A DNA stretch of 64,000 nt from Rhizobium sp. BT04 (GTDB lineage: Bacteria > Pseudomonadota > Alphaproteobacteria > Rhizobiales > Rhizobiaceae). The notes under the pieces are model-generated. The model was not told the DNA's origin, did not search any database, and saw nothing but the letters and a program-made list of their open reading frames with translations. Positions 10,959 through 19,070 of the stretch are shown in pieces. Position numbers and translations under genes: made by a program. Numbering within the stretch: the first letter of the stretch is position 1; each line of letters opens with the position of its first letter. Location: the NCBI RefSeq assembly GCF_030053135.1, contig NZ_CP125652.1:1240001-1304000 (forward strand), written 5' to 3'.

Positions 10959-11171
10959 GTGCTCGAAGACATGCGAAAGGAAAGACTGGACACCCCGCCC
11001 ATGCTGTTCTTCTGGGAGCTCGATCCGCAGGGAATGGCCAAGCTGATCTCTGAGGTGATAACACTGCCGATGATCGTGTGGTCGCCAGGCATGTCCCTGG
11101 CGTATTCCCTCTGGTTAACGTCACTGCTTCCCGCACGCGAGACGATCGATCAGAGCGCGGATTATGCTTAG
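10959..11171 (+). CDS. Hypothetical protein, possibly 5'-truncated gene
   Basis: A 70-residue frame starting at GTG and ending in DQSADYA. The composition looks like real protein, including a hydrophobic stretch (MIVWSPGMSLAYSLWL). The same frame stays open and protein-like for about 40 codons before the GTG (KPKKELQTSDEAENNG and onward) but contains no ATG, GTG or TTG there. The gene may therefore have lost its start by a frameshift near 10840, or may use an unusual start. No family recognised. Confidence 0.35.
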   Translation: MLEDMRKERLDTPPMLFFWELDPQGMAKLISEVITLPMIVWSPGMSLAYSLWLTSLLPARETIDQSADYA

Positions 11172-11337
11172 CAAATCGATCGATGCCGTCGGGTCGCACC
11201 CCAGCCACCTCTGGAACGCTCAACTCTCCGCCCAGAATTCCGAGGATATTCGCGGAATGACGGGCGGAGGCAGAGGGCCGAGCCATGCGCAGACGCAGCA
11301 AGCGGCTGCGAGCGGCTACGCTTCAACCTGACGAAAC

Positions 11338-11781
11338 TTAATCGTTGATATCCGGCTCGATGACCCGGGCAAGATTGCGCAGCGACTCCTGCCAGCCGAG
11401 GTAGCAGGCTTCGGGCGGGATGACGTCGGGCACGCCGGCCTGGGTGATGTCCACCTCGGTGCCGACCGAGACTTTCTTCAGCGTCACGGTGACTTCCATT
11501 TCGCCCGGCAGGTTCGGGTCTTCGAACTTGTCCGTATAGCGGACGCGTTCGCCCGGGACGAGCTCGCGAAATTCGCCGCCGAAGGCGTGGCTGTTGCCAG
11601 TCGTGAAGTTGCGGAATGACATTCTGAAGGTGCCGCCGACAGCCGGCTCCAGATGATGCACGGTGCAGAGAAAACCGTTCGGCGGAAGCCATTTGGCGAG
11701 CGCGTCGGCCTCGATGAAGGCGCGATAGACCTTGTCCGGGCTGGTCGCGAGAACACGGTGCAGGCGTATGGTGTTCGGCAT
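11338..11781 (-). CDS. SRPBCC (AHSA1-type) domain protein
   Basis: A 147-residue single-domain protein of the START/SRPBCC superfamily, AHSA1 branch. The N-terminal pattern LHRVLATSPDKVYRAFIEADALAKW is typical (residues 7-31), and a central GG(T)F and C-terminal GWQESLRNLARVIE helix fit the fold, which has a large hydrophobic ligand pocket. The frame extends upstream to 11901, but homologues begin close to the ATG at 11781. Such proteins are often paired with ArsR regulators; none is here. It heads a group of three minus-strand genes. Ligand unknown. Confidence 0.85.
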   Translation of the reverse strand: MPNTIRLHRVLATSPDKVYRAFIEADALAKWLPPNGFLCTVHHLEPAVGGTFRMSFRNFTTGNSHAFGGEFRELVPGERVRYTDKFEDPNLPGEMEVTVTLKKVSVGTEVDITQAGVPDVIPPEACYLGWQESLRNLARVIEPDIND

Positions 11782-11914
11782 GATCGTAATCCTTTGAATG
11801 ACGGAATGGACGAAGCTAGGACGGGTGTGATTTGGCCGATCCGACACCGGATCGAATATTTCTTCAAGAAAATTGCTTGGCGCGCCGCGTTCACTGCGCA
11901 TGCAGTCGAGCAGT

Positions 11915-12328
11915 TCAGCCGGGCATGCCGTCGAATTGCGGGAGATCGAGCGGCCTTGCCCATTTCAGCCGGCGCTTGGTGAACATTTCGACCCCCGGCT
12001 CGATCAGCTCGGGTCGGTCAAGGCTGCCGAGCGTCACGAAGACAAGGCCGGGAAAGCTTTCCAGGTTGCTGCTGAACAGTCTGGCGCCACAATCCGGGCA
12101 GAAATTGCGATCGAGTCCCTTGCCGGAAGCGGCGATGTAATGAAACGCTTTCGGCCGGCCGGCGATCAAGGAAAAATCATCCTGCGGTATGGCGAAGAAT
12201 GTCGCCGCCTCGCCGCCCGACGCCTTCTTGCAATCCAGGCAATGGCAGTTGGCGACAAAGTTCGGGTCGGTGTCGAATGCAAATTTTACCGCGCCGCAGG
12301 CGCACTGCCCCGTATATTTCCCGGTCAT
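11915..12328 (-). CDS. GFA-family (CENP-V/GFA) zinc-binding protein
   Basis: A 137-residue protein of the glutathione-dependent formaldehyde-activating enzyme fold. All seven cysteines of the family pattern are visible: C9 and C11 (QCACGAV), C28/C30/C33 (NCHCLDCKK) and C77/C80 (FCPDC), which bind two zinc ions. Many members with this fold lack proven activity on S-hydroxymethylglutathione, so enzymatic function is uncertain. It lies between the SRPBCC gene and the DJ-1/PfpI gene on the same strand, with gaps of over 100 bp, so it may have its own promoter. Confidence 0.88.
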   Translation of the reverse strand: MTGKYTGQCACGAVKFAFDTDPNFVANCHCLDCKKASGGEAATFFAIPQDDFSLIAGRPKAFHYIAASGKGLDRNFCPDCGARLFSSNLESFPGLVFVTLGSLDRPELIEPGVEMFTKRRLKWARPLDLPQFDGMPG

Positions 12329-12469
12329 GTCCGGCGCCTTTCATCAGTTCGCGCGTCTTACGTTGGCTGCCGACGCCGTCATGCCGCAGGCCGTCGTGGA
12401 GACGTGCCTGCGGCCGGGCCGACGGGCCCAATGAACGGTTTCTCTTTGATCTCCGGCGGTGGCCGTCGC

Positions 12470-13162
12470 CTAAGCCGCATCTTGCTTTTTCAAAGCCTCA
12501 AGGAGCGTTCTGGCGCCCTGTTTTGACGAAGCCGGATTCTGGCCGGTGATCAGCAGACCATCCTGAACGACATGCACGCCCCAATCCGCCGTCTTCGAAA
12601 ACTTTGCGCCCTGCTCTTTCAGCACGTCCTCGAGCAGATAGGGAACAACGTCGACAAGGTGCATGGCTTCTTCTTCGGAATCGGTGAACCCCGTGACGGC
12701 CCGGCCCTTGGCGATGGGCGTTCCATCCGGCGCCTTCACATTCGTCAGGATACCGGGGGCGTGGCAGACGAGCGCCACGGGTTTTCCCGCTGAAAGCATG
12801 TCCTCGATGAGCGACAGCGCATAACGGTCGTTCGTCAGGTCCCAAAGCGGGCCGTGCCCTCCGGGAAAGAATACGCTGTCATAGTCCCCCTGGTTGATTT
12901 CGGACAGCTTCACGGTGTTGGCGAGCCCAGCCTTTGCGGCCGTGTCTTGTTCAAACCGTCGCGTCGCTTCCGTCTGGAAGGCCGGCTCATTGCTCTTTGG
13001 ATCGAGCGGAGGCTGACCGCCCTTCGGCGAAGCGAGCGTGATGTCGACCCCGGCATCACGGAAAACGAAGTAAGGAGCGGCAAGCTCCTCGAGCCAGAAA
13101 CCCGTCTTCTTGCCGGTGTTTCCCAACTGATCATGCGATGTGAGAACCATGAGAATTTTCAT
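12470..13162 (-). CDS. DJ-1/PfpI class I glutamine amidotransferase-like protein
   Basis: A 230-residue protein of the Hsp31-like branch of DJ-1/PfpI. The nucleophile elbow ALVCHAPG puts Cys133-His134 at the active site, GGHG is at residues 101-104, and the partner acidic residue is probably Glu25 or Glu26 (FWLEEL). Members act as glyoxalase III, deglycase or chaperone, protecting against reactive carbonyls. The length fits the single-domain Hsp31-type (about 225-230). The start ATG at 13162 gives the canonical MKILMVLTSHD opening. Precise activity not determinable. Confidence 0.88.
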   Translation of the reverse strand: MKILMVLTSHDQLGNTGKKTGFWLEELAAPYFVFRDAGVDITLASPKGGQPPLDPKSNEPAFQTEATRRFEQDTAAKAGLANTVKLSEINQGDYDSVFFPGGHGPLWDLTNDRYALSLIEDMLSAGKPVALVCHAPGILTNVKAPDGTPIAKGRAVTGFTDSEEEAMHLVDVVPYLLEDVLKEQGAKFSKTADWGVHVVQDGLLITGQNPASSKQGARTLLEALKKQDAA

Positions 13163-13430
13163 TGCTCAGCTCCTTCAAAGCCGGCCGGCGGACAAACCGT
13201 CGGCACCCGGATTTACGGTGAAATACTGCCTGCAATCTCATGCTGAAACCGGAGGGGACATAGAGCGGCTGCGCCGCGAAACAAGCTCTCTCGCATGGTG
13301 TTTGCGGGAATTGCTTTAGGCAACCTCACCAAGAACCGATGTCGCGCGCCCCTTAGCCTCTGTGAGATTTGAGGCTAAGGTGTATGAAGAGGAAACGACG
13401 TCGCGTAAGGCCATTCGAGGGACCTGGAAA

Positions 13431-14432
13431 GTGAGCAAGCCGAATTACCGGGACATCGCCCGCCATGCCGGCGTGGGAACAGCCACGGTCGAGCGGGTGC
13501 TGAACGGGCGTGGGGGCGTTCGCCCCGAACTGGTCGAGAAGGTCATATCCGCCGCACGTCGCCTGGATTACCCGCGCAAGCTTCCCGAAACCCATCGCGG
13601 CCTGCTCAGGATAGAAGTGCTGATGGTTCGCCCGGAGACGAGCTTCTACCGTCGCCTTTCGCATGCTTTCGAAAGAATAGCCGCTACCCTCGACCCCCTG
13701 GTCGTCGTGCACCGCAGCTTCACCGACGAACTGAATCCGGAGGCGATCGCGCGGCGCATCCTGTCGACCGACCTTTCCCGTGCCGGCTTGATCCTTGCGG
13801 TGCCGAGCAGCCCGGTGATCAGTGCCGCAGTGGAAAAGGTAAATGCGCAAGGTCTGCCGGTCGTGCACGTCGTGACACGCGCGTCCGAGCACGTCGGCGA
13901 ATTTATCGGTATCGACAACAATGCCGCCGGCCGGACGGCCGCGCTCTACATCAGCCGAATGGCTGCCCGGACCGGGCCTGTCGTTGCAATCTGCCACCCC
14001 ATTTATCAGGTGCATCGCGATCGGATCCGCGGCTTTTCAGCCTATTTTCATGAACATCCCAGCGCCTCCAGCTTCGAATGGCTGGGATTCGGCGGCGATG
14101 AGGAGCGCTCCAGTGCCGATCTCCTGTGGTCGGCCCTGGAGATGTATCCCGGCCTTGCCGGTCTTTATAATGCCGGCGGCGCCAACTCCGCCCTCATCAA
14201 AGTGCTTCGCCGGCATCCGCGCGGCCGCGACGTGTTCTTCGTCGGGCACGAATTGACCGAATACACGCGCGCCGCCTTGCTGGATGGCATCATGGACGTG
14301 GTGCTGGATCAGGCGCCGGAGGCGCAGGCGCGCCGCGCACTCGACGTCATCCTGCGCCGCATCGGTTTGACCGATATCGAGCCGGACCGGGCTCCCATTC
14401 ACTTCATCACCATCACCAAGGAAGGCCTTTGA
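13431..14432 (+). CDS. LacI-family transcriptional regulator
   Basis: About 333 residues. The N-terminal LacI helix-turn-helix is plain (NYRDIARHAGVGTATVERVL), followed by the hinge and a sugar-binding-protein-like effector domain (about residues 60-333) of the type that binds sugars or inositol-like polyols. I prefer the GTG at 13431, which puts the HTH about five residues from the N-terminus as in the family; the frame is open to a GTG at 13362. It immediately precedes the mocDEF-like operon in the same direction, so it is the probable regulator, sensing the operon substrate. That link is inferred from position. Confidence 0.85.
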   Translation: MSKPNYRDIARHAGVGTATVERVLNGRGGVRPELVEKVISAARRLDYPRKLPETHRGLLRIEVLMVRPETSFYRRLSHAFERIAATLDPLVVVHRSFTDELNPEAIARRILSTDLSRAGLILAVPSSPVISAAVEKVNAQGLPVVHVVTRASEHVGEFIGIDNNAAGRTAALYISRMAARTGPVVAICHPIYQVHRDRIRGFSAYFHEHPSASSFEWLGFGGDEERSSADLLWSALEMYPGLAGLYNAGGANSALIKVLRRHPRGRDVFFVGHELTEYTRAALLDGIMDVVLDQAPEAQARRALDVILRRIGLTDIEPDRAPIHFITITKEGL

Positions 14433-14448
14433 TCTAATCAGATCAAAG
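14427..14448. promoter_or_regulatory. Inverted repeat at LacI gene end / operon leader
   Basis: CTTTGATCT and AGATCAAAG flank a 4-base centre (AATC), a perfect 9-bp inverted repeat covering the end of the LacI gene. No T-run follows, so an operator for the downstream operon is as likely as a terminator. The size and near-symmetry suit a LacI-type operator; this is inference. Confidence 0.4.
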
Positions 14449-14584
14449 AAGGCTTCGGCGTTCGCAAGCGCCCCTGCTACTCTCGCGTCGGGGAGGAGAC
14501 CCGGCGCGAGACGAGCGACACCGGATCACCCCACCAGAGATATGTGTGGGGCACGGAGATCTCCGGCGCCCGGAGGAGATGCCA

Positions 14585-15619
14585 ATGGATGATATGAAAT
14601 TCGGTAAGCGCAACAAGCGCGGCGACTGGGCGCCGGACCAGCCGGTCGAGACCGCGCCGGTTTTCGCCTTTCCGCCGCGGCTGACGGCGATCCTGAAATG
14701 GCTGCCGCACTACTTCCTTCCCTGGAACGTGATTTTTGCCCTGTCTGCGCTCGCCTACTGGGCCTGGGTCATTCCCCCGGTCGATACGATGAAATCGCTG
14801 AGCTTGGGCTGGGTCGCGTGGCTCTATGCCGTCAACGCCGTCTCGGTCTTCCTGTTCTACGGCGCTTTCGAGCTTCATCTTTATGTGTTGAAGCGCCAGG
14901 AAAACCGCTTCAAATACAATGGCAAATTCCCGGCCGAGCAGAAGAGCAAGGCGTTCTGGTTCGAAAGTCAGAACCTCGACAACATCCTGCGCACCTTCCT
15001 GTCCGGCGTGGTGATCTGGACCGCCATCGAGGTGGGGATGCTTTGGGCCTATGCCAATGGCTACGCGCCGTGGCTGAGCTTCGCGGAAAACCCGTGGACG
15101 CTGGCGCTCGTCGCGCTCGTGGTGCCGATCATTCACGAGTTCCACTTTTTCTGCATTCACCGGCTCATCCACACACCTCTCCTCTACAAGTGGGTGCACT
15201 CGGTTCACCACAATTCGGTGAACCCCTCGCCCTGGTCATCGCTGTCGATGCACCCTGTCGAGCATCTGCTCTATTTCGGAACGGCCCTCTACCACCTGTT
15301 CCTGCCCTCCAACCCGATCATCATGCTCTACCAGATCCACTATGCGGGTTTCGGGGCAATTCCCGGCCATGTCGGCTTCGACAAGGTCGAGATCGGCAAG
15401 GACGGGCTGGTCGATAGCCACGCCTATGCACATTACCTCCACCACAAATACTTCGAGGTGAACTACGGCGACGCCCTGATCCCGCTCGATAAATGGTTCG
15501 GCACCTGGCACGACGGCTCCCCCGAAGGTGAAGCACAGATGCAGGAGCGCTACCGCAGACGGAAGGAAAGGCTTGCGGCTCGCAAGGCCCGCCTGGAAGT
15601 CGGAGGGACGGCCGAATGA
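14585..15619 (+). CDS. mocD: MocD-like membrane hydroxylase (sterol desaturase fold)
   Basis: A 344-residue integral membrane di-iron enzyme of the fatty acid hydroxylase/sterol desaturase superfamily. Three or four hydrophobic segments are visible, and the His clusters are intact: HEFHFFCIHRLIH, HSVHHNS and HYLHHKYFE. With the Rieske ferredoxin and reductase encoded next it would form a three-component oxygenase. This gene order matches mocD-mocE-mocF of R. leguminosarum, proposed to demethylate the rhizopine 3-O-methyl-scyllo-inosamine. The ATG at 14585 has GGAGGAG at a good distance; ATG 14579 is too close to it and a GTG at 14546 is less likely. Identity as MocD rests on family and gene order; another O-demethylated substrate is possible. 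Confidence 0.82.
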   Translation: MDDMKFGKRNKRGDWAPDQPVETAPVFAFPPRLTAILKWLPHYFLPWNVIFALSALAYWAWVIPPVDTMKSLSLGWVAWLYAVNAVSVFLFYGAFELHLYVLKRQENRFKYNGKFPAEQKSKAFWFESQNLDNILRTFLSGVVIWTAIEVGMLWAYANGYAPWLSFAENPWTLALVALVVPIIHEFHFFCIHRLIHTPLLYKWVHSVHHNSVNPSPWSSLSMHPVEHLLYFGTALYHLFLPSNPIIMLYQIHYAGFGAIPGHVGFDKVEIGKDGLVDSHAYAHYLHHKYFEVNYGDALIPLDKWFGTWHDGSPEGEAQMQERYRRRKERLAARKARLEVGGTAE

Positions 15620-15927
15620 CCTGGGTTTCAGTTGGCAAACTCGACGATATCGAACAGGAAGGGGCCATCCGCTTCGACCACGGCGGGCGCACCTACGCGA
15701 TCTACCGTGGGCCTGACGACAGCGTCTACTGCACCGCCGGCCTCTGCACCCACGAGGCGATCCACCTCGCGGAAGGCCTGGTCATGGATTTCGAAGTGGA
15801 ATGTCCAAAACATTCCGGCTCCTTCGACTATCGCACCGGCGAGGCCCTCAGGCTTCCGGCCTGCGAAAACCTGAAGACCTATCCGGCAGAGGTGATCGAC
15901 GGAGAGGTTCGCGTCGCCCTCGGCTAG
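15616..15927 (+). CDS. mocE: MocE-family Rieske [2Fe-2S] ferredoxin
   Basis: A 103-residue soluble Rieske ferredoxin. The cluster ligands are C44/H46 (LCTHEAIH) and C63/H66 (CPKHSGSFD), the standard CxH...CxxH pair. The ATG overlaps the stop of mocD by four bases, so the two are translationally coupled. It would carry electrons from the FAD reductase to the membrane hydroxylase. Small stand-alone Rieske proteins of this type are named after MocE of rhizopine catabolism. Confidence 0.9.
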   Translation: MTWVSVGKLDDIEQEGAIRFDHGGRTYAIYRGPDDSVYCTAGLCTHEAIHLAEGLVMDFEVECPKHSGSFDYRTGEALRLPACENLKTYPAEVIDGEVRVALG

Positions 15928-15999
15928 GCCGCGCGTATCGGATGGCCCCGATGCCCTTCGGGAGGAAGCCGGGTGACCCGGCGTTTTTATGGAGAAAAC

Positions 16000-17205
16000 A
16001 TGGACGGCATCGTCATCATCGGCGCGGGCGAATCCGGCACCCGGGCGGCCTTTGCCCTGCGCGAGGCGGGCTATTCCAGGTCCGTCACACTGGTCGGAAC
16101 CGAGCCTCACTTGCCTTATGAACGGCCTCCTTTGTCGAAGACCGTCAACGATGCGGTGCAGATGAAGCTGATCTGCGCGGCAGAAGCGCTGGATGCGGCC
16201 GGCATCGCCTATCTCAAAGGGGTGTCGGCCATAAGACTGGATACCGGCACGGAAATGGTGACCTTGAGCGACGGGCGGGCGTTGCGTTACGAAAAGCTGC
16301 TTCTCACCACCGGCGCGCGGCCAAGACGGCTCACATGCCCCGGGGCAGAGCGCGCGCTCGACTTCCGTACCCACGCCGACGCCGAAGCGATCTTCTCCAA
16401 TATTGCGCCGGGCCGGAGTGTGGCGATCATCGGCGCGGGTCTGATCGGGATGGAACTTGCATCGGTCCTTCGCGGAAAGGACGTTGAGGTCAGCGTGATC
16501 GAAGCCGCGCCGAAACCTTTGGGCCGCGCCGTCCCTGCCCGTTTTGCCGAAAAGCTCCATGCCAGACATGCTGCCGAAGGCGTGCGCTTTCACCTCGATC
16601 GCGGCGTTGCGGCAATCGGCGATGATGGCGTCACCCTGACCGATGGCAGCCTGGTGGCCGCCGATCTTGTCGTCGGTGCGATCGGCGTCCTGCCGGAAAC
16701 AGCCCTCGCGGAAGCGGCCGGATTGGCCACGGGCAACGGAATTCTGACAGACATCTGTCTTCGCACCAGCGCACCGAATGTTTTCGCCGCAGGCGATTGC
16801 GCGGCGGTGGCCCAACCCGGCGGCGGACATATTCGTTTTGAAAGCTGGCGGAACGCCAGGACGCAGGCCGAGACCGCAGCGCGGAACATGCTCGGTGCCG
16901 CCGAGAATTCTACCGCCCTCCCCTGGTTCTGGTCCGACCAGTATGATCTCGGCCTCCAGGTGGCGGGGCGGCCGCAGCCCGCGCATCAGATCATTCTGCG
17001 TTCGATCGCCGACGGCGAGCTTGAATTCTATCTGGACGATGGGCGTCTGGTGGCTGCGGCGGGTCTCGGCATCGGCAATAGCCTCGCCAAGGACATCAAA
17101 CTCGCCGAGATGCTGATTGCCGCAGGTATCAGCCCCAGCCCTGTGGAACTGGCCGACCCCGGCATAAACCTCAAAACGCTTCTGAAGAGCGCGCGGGCCG
17201 CATGA
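16000..17205 (+). CDS. mocF: MocF-like FAD-dependent ferredoxin reductase
   Basis: A 401-residue NAD(P)H:ferredoxin reductase of the pyridine nucleotide-disulfide oxidoreductase class (rubredoxin/BphA4-type). The FAD site is VIIGAGESGTRAA at the N-terminus and the NAD site is VAIIGAGLIGMELA at about residue 140. The conserved VFAAGDCA motif near residue 265 binds FAD, and a C-terminal reductase domain follows. No redox-active CxxxxC is present, as expected for this subgroup. The ATG at 16000 has GGAG six bases upstream; a GTG at 15973 is the alternative. It supplies electrons to the MocE-like ferredoxin. Confidence 0.87.
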   Translation: MDGIVIIGAGESGTRAAFALREAGYSRSVTLVGTEPHLPYERPPLSKTVNDAVQMKLICAAEALDAAGIAYLKGVSAIRLDTGTEMVTLSDGRALRYEKLLLTTGARPRRLTCPGAERALDFRTHADAEAIFSNIAPGRSVAIIGAGLIGMELASVLRGKDVEVSVIEAAPKPLGRAVPARFAEKLHARHAAEGVRFHLDRGVAAIGDDGVTLTDGSLVAADLVVGAIGVLPETALAEAAGLATGNGILTDICLRTSAPNVFAAGDCAAVAQPGGGHIRFESWRNARTQAETAARNMLGAAENSTALPWFWSDQYDLGLQVAGRPQPAHQIILRSIADGELEFYLDDGRLVAAAGLGIGNSLAKDIKLAEMLIAAGISPSPVELADPGINLKTLLKSARAA

Positions 17206-18053
17206 TGCAGAAGCTGCTGATCTTCCAGTCGCTCTGGGCCATGGAGCGCCGGCACACAGACGGGTTCGAGCGCAGTCTCGACGAGAACATCGCAATGATC
17301 TCCGAGGCCGGGTTCGACGGCATCAGTGCGCACTACACAAACCGCCGGGATGTCATTCTTCTGAACGACGCAACCCGGGGCACCGGCTTGAAGATCGAGG
17401 CGGTCTGCTTCCCTCGCTGCGTCGACGACCTGCGTCTGCCACTGGAACTTGCCGCGGAATTTCCGGTCAGCCACATCAACCTGCAGCCTGATATCCGTCC
17501 GCGCCGCATCGAGGCCTGCCTGCCGCTCCTCGACGGCTGGATGCAGCTCGCGGGAGAAGCCGGCATTCCGGTGTTCATCGAAACCCATCGCGACAGGATG
17601 ACGACGGACCTGTTCTTCACGCTGGATCTTTTGGACCGGCGTCCCGAGCTGCCGCTATTGGCCGACCTGTCGCACTACCTCGTCGGCCGCGAATTCGCCT
17701 TTCCCGTCGACGAGGAAAACCACGTGCTGATCCACCGCATTCTGCAGAACGCCCACGCATTTCACGGCCGGGTCGCCTCGCGCGAGCAGGTGCAGATCGA
17801 GATCTCCTTTCCGCATCACCGGACCTGGGTCGATCTCTTCCTGCAGTGGTGGGAATATGGCTTTCGCCATTGGCGATCACGCGCCGCCGATGACGCCGAG
17901 CTGGTCTTCACCTGTGAACTGGGGCCAAAACCCTATGCGATCACCGGCAGAGACGGCAACGACCAGACGGACCGGTGGGCGGAGGCCTTGGCGCTTCGGC
18001 AGATGATCCTTGAACTTTGGGTAGCGACTGGCCTCGAGGCTGCTGCGCCTTAA
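17202..18053 (+). CDS. Sugar phosphate isomerase/epimerase-like TIM barrel
   Basis: A 283-residue xylose isomerase-like TIM-barrel protein. Typical acidic and histidine metal ligands are seen as FIETHRDR and LLADLSHYL. The ATG overlaps the stop of the reductase gene by four bases (ATGA), so it belongs to the same operon. In an inositol/rhizopine context such proteins act as isomerases or dehydratases (compare IolE, IolI and MocC), so it may process the scyllo-inosamine product; this is inference. The alternative start at 17205 changes only one residue. Confidence 0.75.
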   Translation: MMQKLLIFQSLWAMERRHTDGFERSLDENIAMISEAGFDGISAHYTNRRDVILLNDATRGTGLKIEAVCFPRCVDDLRLPLELAAEFPVSHINLQPDIRPRRIEACLPLLDGWMQLAGEAGIPVFIETHRDRMTTDLFFTLDLLDRRPELPLLADLSHYLVGREFAFPVDEENHVLIHRILQNAHAFHGRVASREQVQIEISFPHHRTWVDLFLQWWEYGFRHWRSRAADDAELVFTCELGPKPYAITGRDGNDQTDRWAEALALRQMILELWVATGLEAAAP

Positions 18054-18489
18054 ATCGGGGCCGGCATCCCGAGATTCGCGAAAGCCATGGTCGACGGACC
18101 CGCGCATGAGATTGCCGCCTATGGCCGCGAAAAACTCCGCTGTCTGCAACAGCCGCGGACGAAACATTTTCTACAAATTCAGTAGAAAAAGAACGACCTG
18201 TCTTTCTCGACATGTCTCAATCCTCTAGCTTTCGCATGACAAATCGAGCGGAATCATCTGCCAACGGTCGATAGGGAGTGCCAAGCGAGACGAAAAACAA
18301 AAACGACCTGTTCCTTAAGGACTCCACCGGTCGAAGGCAGCATAGCCAAACCTTTGACTTCTCGGTTTCTCGTCCGTTCGACGCAACCGATCGCCAAACA
18401 ATGCACCGAACCCCGGCAGGAACGCTTGCAATGGCCTGATGATATAGGCTTGCTGATCCCATGAGACATTCCCAACCCGAAGCGATCCA
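18054..18489. other. Intergenic region with promoter element and no gene
   Basis: About 435 bases. It holds the first copy of the TTTTCTAC-N7-GTAGAAAA element (18166-18214). Further on, around 18290-18325, a weaker echo of the downstream part appears (AAACGACCTGTTCC compared with GAACGACCTGTCTT). The only frame just after the element encodes 12 residues (ATG 18231). The layout suggests a promoter whose original gene has been lost, or a long leader for the TetR gene. Confidence 0.4.
18166..18214 (+). promoter_or_regulatory. Shared regulatory element, copy 1
   Basis: Perfect 8-bp arms TTTTCTAC (18167-18174) and GTAGAAAA (18182-18189) with a 7-bp spacer, followed by AGAACGACCTGTCTT. Copy 3 at 30087 has the same arms, spacer length and following sequence; copy 2 at 23606 has the right arm and tail. 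Proposed operator/promoter of a common regulon. Confidence 0.6.
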
Positions 18490-19068
18490 ATGAAAGAGCC
18501 TATATCAGATCAGATCCTGACCGCCGCCAGCGCGCTTTTTTACAGCGAGGGCATTCGCGCCGTCGGCATAGATCGAATCATCGAAGAAGCGAATGTTGCC
18601 AAGGCGACACTCTATCGACACTTCCCCTCCAAGGACCATCTCGTGGCAGCCTATCTCCAGGATCGCCACGACCGCGTCATCCGGTCGCTACAGGAGGTTT
18701 TGGATGCGGCGAGCGCTCCGAGGGATCAGATCAAACTGATTTTTGAACGCTTGTACGAAAAGGCCGATAGCCCGGAGTTTCGGGGCTGCGCCTTTGCACT
18801 TGCCGTCGCCGAGCACGGCGATTCCGAACGTGTCCTGACCGTCGCGCGAACGCACAAGAAGGTCGTGAGGGACATATTTCGCACCATCCTGTCGAAGGCC
18901 GATGTCAGGCCCGATCAAGCGGCGGCTCACCTTTCCCTTCTCTATGAGGGCGCCCTTGCCACGGTCGCGGTCGGACGCGATCCCCAGGCCGTTCTCGTCG
19001 CCCGGGACTGCGCACTTTCCGTATTCGACGCGGCAATCTACTCGACCACATCTCCTAAGAAGAACTGA
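18490..19068 (+). CDS. TetR/AcrR-family transcriptional regulator
   Basis: A 192-residue regulator. The N-terminal TetR HTH is visible at residues about 8-55 (SEGIRAVGIDRIIEEANVAK then TLYRHFPSKDHLVAAYL), followed by an all-alpha ligand-binding domain. It ends three bases before the isomerase gene, so the two form an operon and the regulator probably responds to an aromatic or electrophilic compound related to that enzyme. Effector unknown. Confidence 0.9.
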   Translation: MKEPISDQILTAASALFYSEGIRAVGIDRIIEEANVAKATLYRHFPSKDHLVAAYLQDRHDRVIRSLQEVLDAASAPRDQIKLIFERLYEKADSPEFRGCAFALAVAEHGDSERVLTVARTHKKVVRDIFRTILSKADVRPDQAAAHLSLLYEGALATVAVGRDPQAVLVARDCALSVFDAAIYSTTSPKKN

Positions 19069-19070
19069 AC

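Noticed and set aside
10780..11301. A 173-codon minus-strand frame
   Set aside because: Arg-rich, no ribosome site, and overlaps the more protein-like plus-strand frame at 10959.
15628..17295. A 555-codon minus-strand frame
   Set aside because: Antisense shadow of the Rieske ferredoxin and FAD reductase genes.
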